A stretch of DNA of 64,000 nucleotides, taken from positions 313,549 to 377,548 of the forward strand of contig NZ_PQCF01000031.1 of NCBI RefSeq assembly GCF_002964765.1, in the 5' to 3' direction. Shown in pieces: positions 34,979 through 44,658 of the stretch. The notes under the pieces are model-generated. The model saw nothing but the letters and a program-made list of their open reading frames with translations. It was not told where the DNA came from and searched no databases. The DNA comes from Pseudoalteromonas sp. T1lg88 (lineage in GTDB: Bacteria > Pseudomonadota > Gammaproteobacteria > Enterobacterales > Alteromonadaceae). Position numbers and translations under genes: made by a program. Position 1 is the stretch's first letter. Every line of letters begins with the position of its first letter.

Positions 34979-36598
34979 GTGCGCCTTTTGTTTTTAGTTT
35001 CAGCCGTTTTTCTCGGCGCCTGCACACAATCAAGTAACATGGATGTCGCGCCAGACGCGCCTGCCCAAACCCAATACCTCACAGTTTTGCATACCAATGA
35101 TCATCATGGCCGTTTTTGGCCCAATGCTCAGGGTGAATATGGTATGGCCGCCCGCGCCACGCTGCTGACACAATTACGCGCCCAAGCACAAGAACGCAAT
35201 GACGCGGTGATCTTGCTTTCCGGCGGCGATATCAACACCGGCATTCCCGAGTCCGACTTACAACAAGCAGAACCGGATTTTAAAGCCATGAGCATGCTCG
35301 GCTATGACGCTATGGCCATAGGCAACCATGAGTTCGATAATCCATTACCTGTGTTGGCTAAACAGCAAAAATGGGCGAATTTCCCGCTGTTAAGCGCCAA
35401 TATTTTAAATAAAGACGATGGCAAGCATGCCTATCAGCCTTATGTAATGCTCAATAAACAAGGGCTTAAAATTGCCGTGTTAGGCCTTACCACCACGGAT
35501 ACGGCGAAAATCGCCAACCCGGATTTTATCGGTGCCTTCGACTTTATCGACCCCACCAAGGCGACCAATGCCATTTTGGCGGATTTGCAGCGCCAGCAAG
35601 CGGATGTGATTATCGCCGTAACCCATATGGGCCATTACACTAATGCCGGTCATGGCATTAATGCCCCGGGCGATGTGACCCTGGCACGACGGCTGGCCCC
35701 TGGCGCCATAGACATGATAGTCGGCGGCCACTCGCAAGAGCCCGTGTGTATGCACGACACCAATGTTGCGGTTGCAGATTATCGCCCGGGCATGGCTTGC
35801 CAGCCGGATAAGCAAAACGGCATCTGGATTATGCAGGCCCATGAGTGGGGCAAGTATGTCGGTGAGGCGCGCTTTGCCATCGAAGGTGAGCAAGTGACCC
35901 TGCTTAACTATCAACTTCATCCGGTAAATCTAAAAGATAAGCAAGAACAATGGGTTGGCAACTATATTGAGCCCGACCAAAACATGGTGAACTTCCTTGC
36001 CCCTTATCAAGCCAAGGGTCAGAGCAAGCTAAGCGTTACCCTGGGAAGTACCCAGGTGCGTCTTGAGGGCGATCGCAACAAGGTGCGCTTTATGCCTACC
36101 AACCTGGCACAGGTGATCACCGAAGCACAAAAGCAGCATGTAAAGGCCGATTTTGCGGTGATCAGTGGCGGCGGAATTCGCGACTCCATCGTCGCCGGTG
36201 AGATTAACTATAAGGATATCCTGCGCGTTCATCCGTTTAAAAATCGCATCGGTTATATCGACTTTAGCGGCCAAGATGCGCTGGCCTATATTCGCAAAAT
36301 AGCGGCCTACCCGGCTGACTCTGGCGCCTATGCTCATTTCAACAATGTTACTGCCATCTGCGACGGCGCTACATTAAAGTCGGTACGTATTAACGGTGAG
36401 CCGATCAAGGCAGACAAGACCTACCGCATGAGCATTAACAGCTACAATGCCGCCGGTGGAGATGGCTATCCAAGGCTTAATAATGATCCGCGATTTGTCG
36501 ATAGCGGCGATGCTGATGCCAGCGTTTTAAGCGCGTATGTGCAGCAGCACAGCCCGCTCGACACCATTGAGGTGCCCGCAGCCTTTACTTGCCGATAA
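34979..36598 (+). CDS. ushA: UshA-type 5'-nucleotidase/UDP-sugar hydrolase, lipoprotein
   Basis: A 539-residue enzyme closely similar to E. coli UshA over its whole length. Metal-binding motifs HTNDHHG, GGDIN, GNHEFD, THMGHY and GGHSQ form the two-metal site. The C-terminal nucleotide-binding domain has SGGGIRDSI and YNAAGGDGYPRL. It dephosphorylates extracellular nucleotides and splits UDP-sugars. The N-terminus ends in a lipobox, FLGAC, so it is probably anchored, as in Vibrio, and unlike the soluble E. coli protein. It starts at GTG. Its 3' end overlaps the convergent gene by 14 bases. Confidence 0.92.
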   Translation: MRLLFLVSAVFLGACTQSSNMDVAPDAPAQTQYLTVLHTNDHHGRFWPNAQGEYGMAARATLLTQLRAQAQERNDAVILLSGGDINTGIPESDLQQAEPDFKAMSMLGYDAMAIGNHEFDNPLPVLAKQQKWANFPLLSANILNKDDGKHAYQPYVMLNKQGLKIAVLGLTTTDTAKIANPDFIGAFDFIDPTKATNAILADLQRQQADVIIAVTHMGHYTNAGHGINAPGDVTLARRLAPGAIDMIVGGHSQEPVCMHDTNVAVADYRPGMACQPDKQNGIWIMQAHEWGKYVGEARFAIEGEQVTLLNYQLHPVNLKDKQEQWVGNYIEPDQNMVNFLAPYQAKGQSKLSVTLGSTQVRLEGDRNKVRFMPTNLAQVITEAQKQHVKADFAVISGGGIRDSIVAGEINYKDILRVHPFKNRIGYIDFSGQDALAYIRKIAAYPADSGAYAHFNNVTAICDGATLKSVRINGEPIKADKTYRMSINSYNAAGGDGYPRLNNDPRFVDSGDADASVLSAYVQQHSPLDTIEVPAAFTCR

Positions 36599-37574
36599 CT
36601 TCAAACGCCGAGGGATCCGCGATGCTAAGCCCATAGTGATGGACCCGCGAGCGTGACCCTTCACCATGGGCTTTAGGCGGGAAGTAAGGGTCTTTTTGCT
36701 CCCCGTCCTCGGTGAAGGCTTCGTCTAACGCAGCGCGGATCTCGCTCAGGGTTTTCTCCAGGCTATTGCTGAAGTTTGGTCGCTTACGAATGGTGTGGCC
36801 TAATTCAATCAGGCGTGAGAAATACTTGTGTGCCAAATCCAATAGCTCAGCCGGCACATCTTTATTTTGATTCAGAGTCACAGTCGGGTGCTCTATGGCA
36901 AACTCTAACAATGCCAGATAAAAGCACAGCGGCTTGTTGGCCAGGGTCACACGCATCCCATGTTCGCCATAACGTATACTTTTATCGGCCAAGTCCAATA
37001 ACAGGCTCTTTTTCTCCACCCTAATTTCTGGCTTCTCGGCCAACACCTGCAACTTAACCTCCATGGCCTTAAACCAGGGCCAAATAAATAAGGCTGCCAA
37101 GATGCTCAACAACAGGGGCAAAACGCTAAGCCCATGATGCAACGGCATGGGCATCAATGAATATCCTATACTCAGCTCACCTGCTCCGGGGCGCTGCAAC
37201 AATAAGTGCTTTGGCGCCGCCGCAGAGTTGATGGTCGTTGTGCCTATTTGTTGTAATTGCAGCGGGTAATCCTGAGCCTGCAAATGCGTGTTCAGTTTCT
37301 CTATGTAGGCTTGGGTAAGCTCAACATCGGCGGGCACTTCCAATAAAGGGTACGCCAAGCCAATATGGCTGCTATCTAAAGCGATACGTGTTTTCAACTG
37401 CGCCAATGCCTGTGCCTGGCCTTGCTGCCAGCTCCCCAAAGCGCCCAGGTAATAGGCCAGCATACTGATAAATAAGGTTCCGAGCGCAAACAAGGTGATC
37501 GCCTTTTGCGCATTAAAACTGCGATTGGCAAAACGTCGGCGCAACAGCGACACCACTAAACGTCTGGTACTCAT
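36585..37574 (-). CDS. Membrane protein with periplasmic loop and possible cytoplasmic winged-helix-like domain
   Basis: A 329-residue protein. Membrane helix 1 lies at about residues 27-50 (KAITLFALGTLFISMLAYYLG), a periplasmic region of roughly 110 residues follows, and helix 2 is LSVLPLLLSILAALFIWPWF. The C-terminal half is cytoplasmic. There the run SIRYGEHGMRVTLANKPLCF followed by LALLEFAIEHP is patterned like the start of an OmpR/ToxR-type winged helix. The following segment (KYFSRLIELGHTIRKRPN) could hold a recognition helix. That reading is my inference, and no family was recognised. Start overlaps the upstream stop (ATGA), so it is coupled to the binding-protein-like gene. Confidence 0.6.
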   Translation of the reverse strand: MSTRRLVVSLLRRRFANRSFNAQKAITLFALGTLFISMLAYYLGALGSWQQGQAQALAQLKTRIALDSSHIGLAYPLLEVPADVELTQAYIEKLNTHLQAQDYPLQLQQIGTTTINSAAAPKHLLLQRPGAGELSIGYSLMPMPLHHGLSVLPLLLSILAALFIWPWFKAMEVKLQVLAEKPEIRVEKKSLLLDLADKSIRYGEHGMRVTLANKPLCFYLALLEFAIEHPTVTLNQNKDVPAELLDLAHKYFSRLIELGHTIRKRPNFSNSLEKTLSEIRAALDEAFTEDGEQKDPYFPPKAHGEGSRSRVHHYGLSIADPSAFEVIGK

Positions 37575-38461
37575 TGCCCCGCTCCTAAATATTGACCACC
37601 GCCCTGTTGGCACAGCCAATAGGGTTTGGCGCCATTAAAATAACTGGACTCACGCCCTTGTGCCAGGGTCATCAACCTGGTTTGAATGGCACAGGCAAGA
37701 TCAGGATTATCCGCAGCCCGTTTAAGATACCAGTGACTACCGCTGATATTGCTGCCAATGGCGGTGATATAGTTCTCAGAAAAACGCTGATGGTCCGATT
37801 GCTGCCAGTAAGAAGAGATAATATCTAATTCGCCCTGCGCTAGCTTGTCACGCAGCGCATCATGGGAGTTCACAAAGGTGATATCCAGGCTATCAAGGTT
37901 AAGATCCAAATCCTTAAATACCTGTTTGGGGATAATATGCCCCGAGCGACTGGTGGGATAGTCAATTAGGCCGATACGCTTATCGAGAAAATACGCTTTC
38001 TCTAATTTTGGCTTTTCATGACTGGCAATAAAGTAAGCTGTGTAACTGGGGTAACCAATCAGCGGCGTATAGCCATAGGTATTGCGGGCATCAAAGGCGT
38101 GGATCATATTGTCCTTGGCCAAAATCAGGTGCGCCAGGCCCTTACCAAGAAAATGCACCTCGTATTGAGACGAGCCGCTCCAATAAGCAAAGACCTCACC
38201 ATATTGTTTTGATACCACCTCATCGACACAAAGTTGCTGTGCCAGTTCACTGGCTAGGGATTGACTGGGCGCAAACAGAGTCAGTCTGGTTTTATTCCCG
38301 ACACTCAAGGTGTTACAGCTATATGAGGTGGAAAGCACGGATTCGAGCTGAGGCAAGTGGGCATTCAGACGATACTGACCGACAAGATAACTAATTAAAC
38401 CAACAATGGTAATAGTTGTTAATATCAGCGCGCTGTCACGCCAGCGTTTGATCGATTGCAA
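37571..38461 (-). CDS. Membrane-anchored periplasmic-binding-protein-like (PhnD/SBP type II) protein
   Basis: A 296-residue protein with one N-terminal membrane segment (LILTTITIVGLISYLVG) and no clear cleavage site. It is followed by a domain that looks like a phosphate/phosphonate-type solute-binding protein: TLFAPSQSLASELAQQLC, KRIGLIDYPTSRSGHIIPKQVFKDLDL, and AQGELDIISSYWQ. Ligand unknown. It is translationally coupled to the next gene, which has two membrane helices and a possible DNA-binding-like domain. The pair may form a sensor rather than a transporter, because no permease or ATPase is present. Confidence 0.6.
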   Translation of the reverse strand: MQSIKRWRDSALILTTITIVGLISYLVGQYRLNAHLPQLESVLSTSYSCNTLSVGNKTRLTLFAPSQSLASELAQQLCVDEVVSKQYGEVFAYWSGSSQYEVHFLGKGLAHLILAKDNMIHAFDARNTYGYTPLIGYPSYTAYFIASHEKPKLEKAYFLDKRIGLIDYPTSRSGHIIPKQVFKDLDLNLDSLDITFVNSHDALRDKLAQGELDIISSYWQQSDHQRFSENYITAIGSNISGSHWYLKRAADNPDLACAIQTRLMTLAQGRESSYFNGAKPYWLCQQGGGQYLGAGQ

Positions 38462-38657
38462 CGGACTTTATAGCTTATTGAAATTGCGTTGCCGACATTT
38501 CACCAGTTATTATTACTTATTGCAACAGGTAATTTTATTCATAGATTATAACCTATTGTTTTAATAGATTTATTAACAAGTAATTATGAATCCCCTTAAG
38601 TCCTTTTCTTTCACTGTAAAAACTCGGAAAATTTAACTCACAGGGCAACTATGCAAC

Positions 38658-39512
38658 GTGAAAACAACAATGGATTTACAGCTGATTCGCCGCTCATTTA
38701 AAGCCGCTCTAATAGCAGTTTTGATGATGGGCACAACTTTTGGGATAAGTTTTAGCAACCAGGCATGGGCCTGGGGCGCAAATGGTCACCGTATTATTGG
38801 TGCCATCGCCGAGCAACATTTAAGCGCCGAAGCAAAAGCCGAGGTCATGGCTATTTTAGAAGGACAGAGTTTGGCAAGAGCCAGCACCTGGGCCGATGAA
38901 ATGCGCTCTGCTCCCGGTCAATTTTGGCAACGTCAGTCATCACGCTGGCACTTTATTAATATCGACTCGCAGCAAGCATTTTTAAATACCGAGCATCAAG
39001 CCCATAGCGACAAGGCCGATATAAAAGATGCCTACAGCGCTATTCTCACCGCCATATCGGCGCTAAGCAAAGCGGATACCAGTGCCGCCGACAAACAATT
39101 TTATTTACGTTTTTTAATTCACCTTATTGGCGATATTCATCAGCCCCTTCATGTAGGCCGCAGCGCCGACCGTGGCGGTAATCGCATTAATGTCGAATTT
39201 TTCTCGCAAGTGACCAATTTACATCGCCTTTGGGACACACAACTAATCGCGCATCAACAATTGTCATATTCTGAATATAAAGATTTTATATGCTGTACCC
39301 AAAGCCAAGTCACGCAAAATAAAAACGTTGACGTAAAAGCCTGGCTACTGGAGTCGCATCAACTGGCAACTAGCATCTATGCCCAGGGCAATGAGCAGTT
39401 AGGGTACGAGTATGTCTATCAATACCAGGCAGTAGTAGAACAACAACTTCGTCGCGGCGGCTTACGTCTGGCGGCGCTGTTAAACCAGTTATACCAAGGA
39501 ACCGCGGCCTAG
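38658..39512 (+). CDS. S1/P1 family extracellular nuclease
   Basis: A 284-residue secreted zinc nuclease. The signal peptide ends after QAWA so that the mature protein begins WGANGHR, which places Trp1 and the following His as zinc ligands, as in P1 nuclease. Other ligands are in STWADEMR, WHFINID, HLIGDIHQPLHVG, DRGGNRI and NLHRLWD. It cleaves single-stranded DNA and RNA and removes 3'-phosphates. GTG at 38658 is used; ATG at 38670 is an alternative. It lies 87 bases upstream of the TonB receptor gene. Confidence 0.88.
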   Translation: MKTTMDLQLIRRSFKAALIAVLMMGTTFGISFSNQAWAWGANGHRIIGAIAEQHLSAEAKAEVMAILEGQSLARASTWADEMRSAPGQFWQRQSSRWHFINIDSQQAFLNTEHQAHSDKADIKDAYSAILTAISALSKADTSAADKQFYLRFLIHLIGDIHQPLHVGRSADRGGNRINVEFFSQVTNLHRLWDTQLIAHQQLSYSEYKDFICCTQSQVTQNKNVDVKAWLLESHQLATSIYAQGNEQLGYEYVYQYQAVVEQQLRRGGLRLAALLNQLYQGTAA

Positions 39513-39599
39513 CCGCACAAAAATAACTTTCGGCCCAAGCTTTGCGGCCGATGATAATGAATTGTTTAACTAGATAAACTTAACACGGGAAACAACAAC

Positions 39600-42500
39600 A
39601 TGAAAATGCAACTTAGGAAAACGGCCATCTCTGCTGCTATTGCAGCAACCATGGGTGTATCCACTGGTGCTTTTGCAAACGAAACGTCATCATCAATTAA
39701 AGGTCAGATCACTGGCCCTGCCGGCAACCCTGCTGCTGGCACTGTGGTGACCATTATCCACCTACCAACGGGCTCATCTAAAACCGCCGTTGTTAACGAC
39801 GCTGGCTACTTCAGTGCCAAGGGTCTGCGCGTAGGTGGTCCTTACAACGTAATCATCGACTCTGATAAGTTCGAAGATCAGTTGATCGAAAACGTACAGC
39901 TGTCACTGGGTAAAGAATACCCGGTAACTGTACAGCTACAAGCAAAAACCGATATGGAACAGATCGTAGTAACCGGTCGTCCTATTAGTTCATTTTCTGG
40001 CGGTACCGGCCCAACAGCCACTTTCACTCAAGAAGACCTGGAAACGGCACCGGCCATCAACCGTGACATTAAAGATATCGTTCGTATCGACCCGCGCGTA
40101 TACGTAGACGAAAGCCGTGATGCTATCCACTGTGGTGGTGCTAACCCACGCTACAACAGCTTAACCCTTGACGGCGTGCGCATGAACGACAACTTCGGTT
40201 TAAGTTCAAACGGTTACCCAACGGTACGCCCGCCTTTCTCATTCGATTCAATCGAGCAGGTTGCCGTTGAGATGGCGCCTTTCGATGTTCAATACGGTGG
40301 CTTTACCGCTTGTAACATCAACGCCGTAACCAAGTCTGGTACTAACGAAATCCACGGCGGCGTATTCTTCGACTACACCAATGATTCAATGAAGGGTGAC
40401 GAAGTCGATGGTAAAGAATACGACAATGGTGACTACAACGAGAAGCGCTACGGCTTCAACGTAGGTCTGCCGCTATTAGAAGACAAGCTCTTCCTATTCA
40501 CTTCTTACGAGAAGCTTGAAGGTGTTGCCCAGTTTAACTATGGCGCCCTGGACACAGGCAGTGTAAGCGCTGCTGACGTGGCACGTATCCAAGAAATCAG
40601 CCAACGCGTGTACAACTATGACGCCGGTACTACACCTGCGAGTGCGCCGGTAGATGATGAAAAAATCTTGGTTAAACTAGATTGGAACATCAATGATGAT
40701 CACCGTGCCAGCTTGGTATACAACTATAACGACGGTTTTACCCTGTCACAATCAGATACTGGCAGCACGCGTTTATCGCTAAACAGCCACTACTATGAGC
40801 AAGGTGCCGAGTTCACCTCTATCATAGGTTCATTATACTCGGACTGGAACGACAGCTTCTCAACCGAAGTACGTATCGGTAAGTCTGAGCTGGACGCGCG
40901 CGTAGAATCTCTTGACGCAGCCTCTGGTTTTGGTGAATTCCAAATCAATACTGCCGATGGTGGTACGGTTTACATTGGTCCGGATGACTCACGTCATTCA
41001 AATGACCTTAACTACGAAACCACTACCTTCAAGCTAGCGGGTACTTATTACCTTGACCAGCACACCCTAACAGGTGGTTATGAGTACGAAGAAATCGACG
41101 TATTCAACATGTTTATGCAGCATACTCAGGGTGAGTTCCGTTTCAGCTCAATCGATGACTTTGAAGCGGGTCTAGCTAATCGCATTGAGTACAATAACTC
41201 GGCCGGTACCAACAACCCAGCGGACGCAGCAGCGAAATTCTCATTCGCTCAGCATACCTTCTATATTCAGGACGAGTATGCATTTAGCGACCTGGATGCA
41301 ACCTTGACCTTTGGTGTTCGTTACGACAAATACACCAGTGACGATAACCCGAACTACAATGCTAACTTCGAGAACCGTTACGGTTTCTCTAACCAGCAAA
41401 ACCTTGATGGTATTGACCTGATTCAGCCACGCGTTGGCTTTAACTGGTTTGTGGATGAAGCCCTTGAAGTGCGTGCCGGTGTAGGTCTGTTCTCTGGTGG
41501 TAACCCGAACGTATGGGTATCGAATGCCTATTCAAACGACGGTGTAACCAATATCTACACCCGTTTAAGCAATGTTGACCTGTTCAACACAGCAATGACC
41601 AACTTCGATGGCGGCACACCGGGTTATGATATCCCTCAAGCCCAGTATGATCAGGTTGCCAATACGCCTATCGGTCAGGGTGATGGCACAGTTAACGTGA
41701 TCGACCCTAACTTCGAAGTACCTTCTGAGTGGAAATACTCAATCGGTGCAACATACACGTTCGAAAGCGATTACGTGCTAAGCGTAGATCTATTACATTC
41801 ACGTAAGCAAGACTCTGCGATTCTTACGGACCTGGCACTAAAAGACAGTGGTGACACTACCTTTGACGGTCGTCCTATCTATGAATCACTTGAAGGCCGT
41901 GATGGCGAATACATGCTTACCAACGTAGGCAGTGATGATGGTGAAGCCACTGTACTTTCTGCTGCCATCAGCAAGAAGTATGACAATGGTATCGACTTCA
42001 GCTTCGCGTATTCTTACACCGACTCTGAAGACGTAAACCCAATGACCAGCTCGGTAGCCGGCTCTAACTATGGCAACCTAGCAACAACCAACCCTGGCAA
42101 CCCGGGTTCACATACTTCGGACTACAATGTGCCGCACCGCTTCACTTTAAACCTTGGCTATACCCATGAGTTTATCGATGGTTATGCGACGCGCTTTAGC
42201 CTATTCGGTCAAGCAAGTGAAGGCCTGCCTTACAGCTACACCTTCGCGGGTAGCGATAGAGGCACGGGTGCCCAAGGCGATGCCTTGTGGGGTGACGAAA
42301 ACGCCAATGGCGGCCGCCAGTTACTTTACATTCCACTTGAGAACGATCCTAACGTAGTTTACGGCGAGAACTTCGATCTGGCAGCATTCAATGCCTTTAT
42401 CGAAGAAGAAAATCTGAAGCGTGGCTCTATCACAGGCCGTAACTCAGAAAACGCCGATTGGTTTGTTAAGTTCGACTTAAAAGTAAGCCAAGAGCTTCCT

Positions 42501-42743
42501 GGCTTTATGGACGGTCATAAGGGCGAAGCCTTCTTCGTTATCGATAACCTGACTAACCTGCTTAACGACGACTGGGGTACATACGAAAAAGGTTCATTCG
42601 TAGGTAACCGTCTAGTAGGTGCCAGCATCAACGAAAATGGCCAGTACGTTTATCATAACTTCAACGCCAACAACGTAAATACCGCAGTTCAACGTGATGC
42701 GTCACTGTGGGAAATGCGTATCGGTGTTCGTTACACCTTCTAA
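39600..42743 (+). CDS. Oar-like TonB-dependent outer-membrane receptor with carboxypeptidase-regulatory-like domain
   Basis: A 1047-residue outer-membrane protein. The signal peptide ends near GAFA. Residues about 30-115 form a carboxypeptidase regulatory-like beta-sandwich (IKGQITGPAGNPAAGTVVTI). The TonB box follows (MEQIVVTG), then the plug (INRDIKDIVRIDPRVYVDES, NPRYNSLTLDGVRMND) and a 22-strand barrel ending in Phe (MRIGVRYTF). Oar-type receptors import large or unknown substrates; none can be assigned here. Codon use is biased to TTC, AAC, GGT and CGT, suggesting high expression. It is preceded by the nuclease gene and followed by an intrinsic terminator. Confidence 0.9.
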   Translation: MKMQLRKTAISAAIAATMGVSTGAFANETSSSIKGQITGPAGNPAAGTVVTIIHLPTGSSKTAVVNDAGYFSAKGLRVGGPYNVIIDSDKFEDQLIENVQLSLGKEYPVTVQLQAKTDMEQIVVTGRPISSFSGGTGPTATFTQEDLETAPAINRDIKDIVRIDPRVYVDESRDAIHCGGANPRYNSLTLDGVRMNDNFGLSSNGYPTVRPPFSFDSIEQVAVEMAPFDVQYGGFTACNINAVTKSGTNEIHGGVFFDYTNDSMKGDEVDGKEYDNGDYNEKRYGFNVGLPLLEDKLFLFTSYEKLEGVAQFNYGALDTGSVSAADVARIQEISQRVYNYDAGTTPASAPVDDEKILVKLDWNINDDHRASLVYNYNDGFTLSQSDTGSTRLSLNSHYYEQGAEFTSIIGSLYSDWNDSFSTEVRIGKSELDARVESLDAASGFGEFQINTADGGTVYIGPDDSRHSNDLNYETTTFKLAGTYYLDQHTLTGGYEYEEIDVFNMFMQHTQGEFRFSSIDDFEAGLANRIEYNNSAGTNNPADAAAKFSFAQHTFYIQDEYAFSDLDATLTFGVRYDKYTSDDNPNYNANFENRYGFSNQQNLDGIDLIQPRVGFNWFVDEALEVRAGVGLFSGGNPNVWVSNAYSNDGVTNIYTRLSNVDLFNTAMTNFDGGTPGYDIPQAQYDQVANTPIGQGDGTVNVIDPNFEVPSEWKYSIGATYTFESDYVLSVDLLHSRKQDSAILTDLALKDSGDTTFDGRPIYESLEGRDGEYMLTNVGSDDGEATVLSAAISKKYDNGIDFSFAYSYTDSEDVNPMTSSVAGSNYGNLATTNPGNPGSHTSDYNVPHRFTLNLGYTHEFIDGYATRFSLFGQASEGLPYSYTFAGSDRGTGAQGDALWGDENANGGRQLLYIPLENDPNVVYGENFDLAAFNAFIEEENLKRGSITGRNSENADWFVKFDLKVSQELPGFMDGHKGEAFFVIDNLTNLLNDDWGTYEKGSFVGNRLVGASINENGQYVYHNFNANNVNTAVQRDASLWEMRIGVRYTF

Positions 42744-42785
42744 TAACCTTTAACGCAAATTTGCGCCTGGCGCAAAGTTAAGCCA

Positions 42786-42814
42786 AGGCCCATCCCTACT
42801 GATGGGCCTTTTTT
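42786..42814 (+). terminator. Intrinsic terminator of the TonB receptor gene, inside the marR 3' end
   Basis: AGGCCCATC and GATGGGCCT form a 9-bp stem around CCTACT, followed by TTTTT. The stem overlaps the last codons and the stop codon of the convergent marR gene (stop at 42796-42798), so one sequence serves both as coding end and as terminator. Confidence 0.88.
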
Positions 42815-43242
42815 ATATCCGCGGCGCGCAGCTCCAGGCGGCGCAATAAATCCACCAGCAGTGCCTTTTCCTGCTCAGAAAATCCCGCCAGCAGTTCTTG
42901 CTGCCAGAGCAAAGCCTCTGGGATCAAGGCATTAAATTGCTGTCTGCCCTGCTCACTTAAACGCACCTGTTTGGCCCGTTTATCCTTGGCACAGGCACTC
43001 ACTGTTAGCCAATCAAGCTGCTCTAATTCATTAATCGCCCGCGAGGCCGTTGATTTATCCAACATGGCCGTATCGCATAACTGCCTTGATGTTAGGCCCT
43101 CTTCGGTCTGAGCCAGATGGCAAACGATGCGCCATTGCGGATTAGTCAGTTGCCCGCCATAGACCTGAGCAAAGGCCTCGCTCACCTTGGCGCCGCTTAA
43201 GGTCATCAAATAAGGAATAAAGGTGTCCAGCTTAAAAGCCAT
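42796..43242 (-). CDS. MarR-family transcriptional regulator, likely of homogentisate catabolism
   Basis: A 148-residue winged-helix regulator. The DNA-binding core is LTSRQLCDTAMLDKSTASRAINELEQLDWL, followed by the wing KDKRAKQVRLSEQGRQQF. It is divergent from hmgA-maiA, the standard place for an HmgR-type or MarR regulator that responds to homogentisate or another aromatic acid. A near-perfect inverted repeat 8 bases upstream of its start may be its own operator. The ligand is inferred from context only. Confidence 0.85.
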   Translation of the reverse strand: MAFKLDTFIPYLMTLSGAKVSEAFAQVYGGQLTNPQWRIVCHLAQTEEGLTSRQLCDTAMLDKSTASRAINELEQLDWLTVSACAKDKRAKQVRLSEQGRQQFNALIPEALLWQQELLAGFSEQEKALLVDLLRRLELRAADIKKAHQ

Positions 43243-43249
43243 AGTCTGC

Positions 43250-43268
43250 TTACCTTAAGTTAACGTAA
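43250..43268. promoter_or_regulatory. Putative MarR operator (inverted repeat)
   Basis: TTACCTTAAGTTAACGTAA consists of two 9-base arms around a central G, with 8 of 9 positions matching in inverted order. It lies 8 bases upstream of the marR start, in the marR-hmgA intergenic region, so binding would at least repress marR itself. Confidence 0.55.
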
Positions 43269-43300
43269 ATAATTTCTTACACCCGAATTAGAGATGGGAT

Positions 43301-43329
43301 TTGAAATTAGTCTCACATGAGAGTATCTT
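43301..43329 (+). promoter_or_regulatory. Candidate hmgA promoter with palindrome in spacer
   Basis: TTGAAA (43301-43306) and TATCTT (43324-43329) are spaced by 17 bases. The spacer contains the perfect palindrome TCTCACATGAGA apart from its two central bases (43311-43322), which could be a second regulator site. Confidence 0.5.
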
Positions 43330-43356
43330 CAAACACAATACAACAGGAGTGACACC

Positions 43357-44658
43357 ATGACAAATAACAGCCTTGAATATATGACAGGTTTTGGTAACGA
43401 ATTTGAAACCGAAGCCCTTGAGAATGCCCTGCCTATCGGCCAGTTCAGCCCACAAAAAGTAAACTATGGCCTGTACGCGGAGCAATTTTCCAGCACCGCC
43501 TTTACCGCGCCTCGTGGCGAAAACCGCCGTACCTGGCTATACCGCATTCGCCCTTCAGTAATTCAAGGCGATTACGAGTTAATGGACAATGGCCTGCTGC
43601 GCTCAGCCCCTATTACCGAAGTGCCTACGCCGCCAACCATGTTGCGTTGGAATCCGGTTGCTATCCCTGAGCAGGCAACCGACTTTATCGACGGTCTGGT
43701 GACCATGGCCGCCAATGGCAGTGTGAATGGCCAAGCCGGTATTGGTATTCATATTTATGTGGCTAACCAGTCTATGGAAGGTCGTTACTTCTACAATGCC
43801 GACGGTGAAATGCTGTTTGTGCCACAACAAGGACGTCTGCGCCTGAAAACCGAGTGCGGTATTTTAGAGATCGGCGCCGGTGAAATTGCGGTGATCCCGC
43901 GCGGTATGAAGTTCTCTGTAGAACTACCGGATGGCCCGGTACGTGGTTATATCTGTGAAAACTACGGCAACCCATATATTTTACCTGAGCGTGGTCCAGT
44001 GGGCGCCAATGGTTACGCCAACGACCGTGACTTCCAATACCCGGTTGCCGCATTTGAAGACATCGAAGGCGACTTCGAGATCGTGGCTAAATTCAGCGGT
44101 CAGCTTTATCGCGCCGATATCAAGCACTCACCACTAGACGTTGTCGCCTGGACAGGTAACAGCGCCCCGTACAAGTACGACCTGGCGCGCTTCAATGTGA
44201 TGAACACGGTGAGCTATGATCACCCGGATCCATCAATTTTCACCGTATTGACCTCACCGTCGGGCACCCCAGGCGTGGCCAACGTTGATTTCGTGATCTT
44301 CCCTGAGCGCTGGATGGTTGCCGAGCACACCTTCCGCCCACCTTACTATCATCGCAACATCATGAGCGAGTTTATGGGTCTGATCAAAGGTGTGTACGAT
44401 GCCAAAGAAGCGGGCTTTGTGCCTGGCGGTTCAAGCCTGCACAACTGTATGTCGCCTCATGGTCCAGAAGCTGAAGTATTTGAAAAGGCTAGCAATGCTG
44501 AGCTTGAGCCGGTACGCTACGAAGACACACTTGCCTTTATGTTTGAGTCTCGCTACATCATAGCGCCGACCAAATACGCACTCGAGGGTCAGGAGCGTCA
44601 AGGCGACTACCTAGATTGCTGGAAAGGCATCAAAAAGCACTTTAACGGAGCTAAGTAA
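43357..44658 (+). CDS. hmgA: Homogentisate 1,2-dioxygenase
   Basis: A 433-residue non-heme iron enzyme that opens the ring of homogentisate to give maleylacetoacetate in tyrosine and phenylalanine breakdown. The N-terminus [13 protein letters not shown] and the internal [19 protein letters not shown] are family signatures. Iron ligands are in [14 protein letters not shown] (His about 332, Glu about 338) and CMSPHGPE (His about 368). Length fits the family. CAGGAG precedes the ATG. It is cotranscribed with maiA (TAATG overlap) and divergent from the MarR gene. The third enzyme, fumarylacetoacetase, is not in the window. Confidence 0.97.
   Translation: MTNNSLEYMTGFGNEFETEALENALPIGQFSPQKVNYGLYAEQFSSTAFTAPRGENRRTWLYRIRPSVIQGDYELMDNGLLRSAPITEVPTPPTMLRWNPVAIPEQATDFIDGLVTMAANGSVNGQAGIGIHIYVANQSMEGRYFYNADGEMLFVPQQGRLRLKTECGILEIGAGEIAVIPRGMKFSVELPDGPVRGYICENYGNPYILPERGPVGANGYANDRDFQYPVAAFEDIEGDFEIVAKFSGQLYRADIKHSPLDVVAWTGNSAPYKYDLARFNVMNTVSYDHPDPSIFTVLTSPSGTPGVANVDFVIFPERWMVAEHTFRPPYYHRNIMSEFMGLIKGVYDAKEAGFVPGGSSLHNCMSPHGPEAEVFEKASNAELEPVRYEDTLAFMFESRYIIAPTKYALEGQERQGDYLDCWKGIKKHFNGAK

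Noticed and set aside
35480..35920. Long minus-strand frame inside ushA (146 codons)
   Set aside because: It is antisense to a strongly conserved enzyme and has no similarity of its own.
39552..39575. GATAATGAATTG upstream of the TonB receptor as a Fur box
   Set aside because: Only one half of the consensus matches. The Fur box at 13649 is far better, so iron control of the receptor is not claimed.
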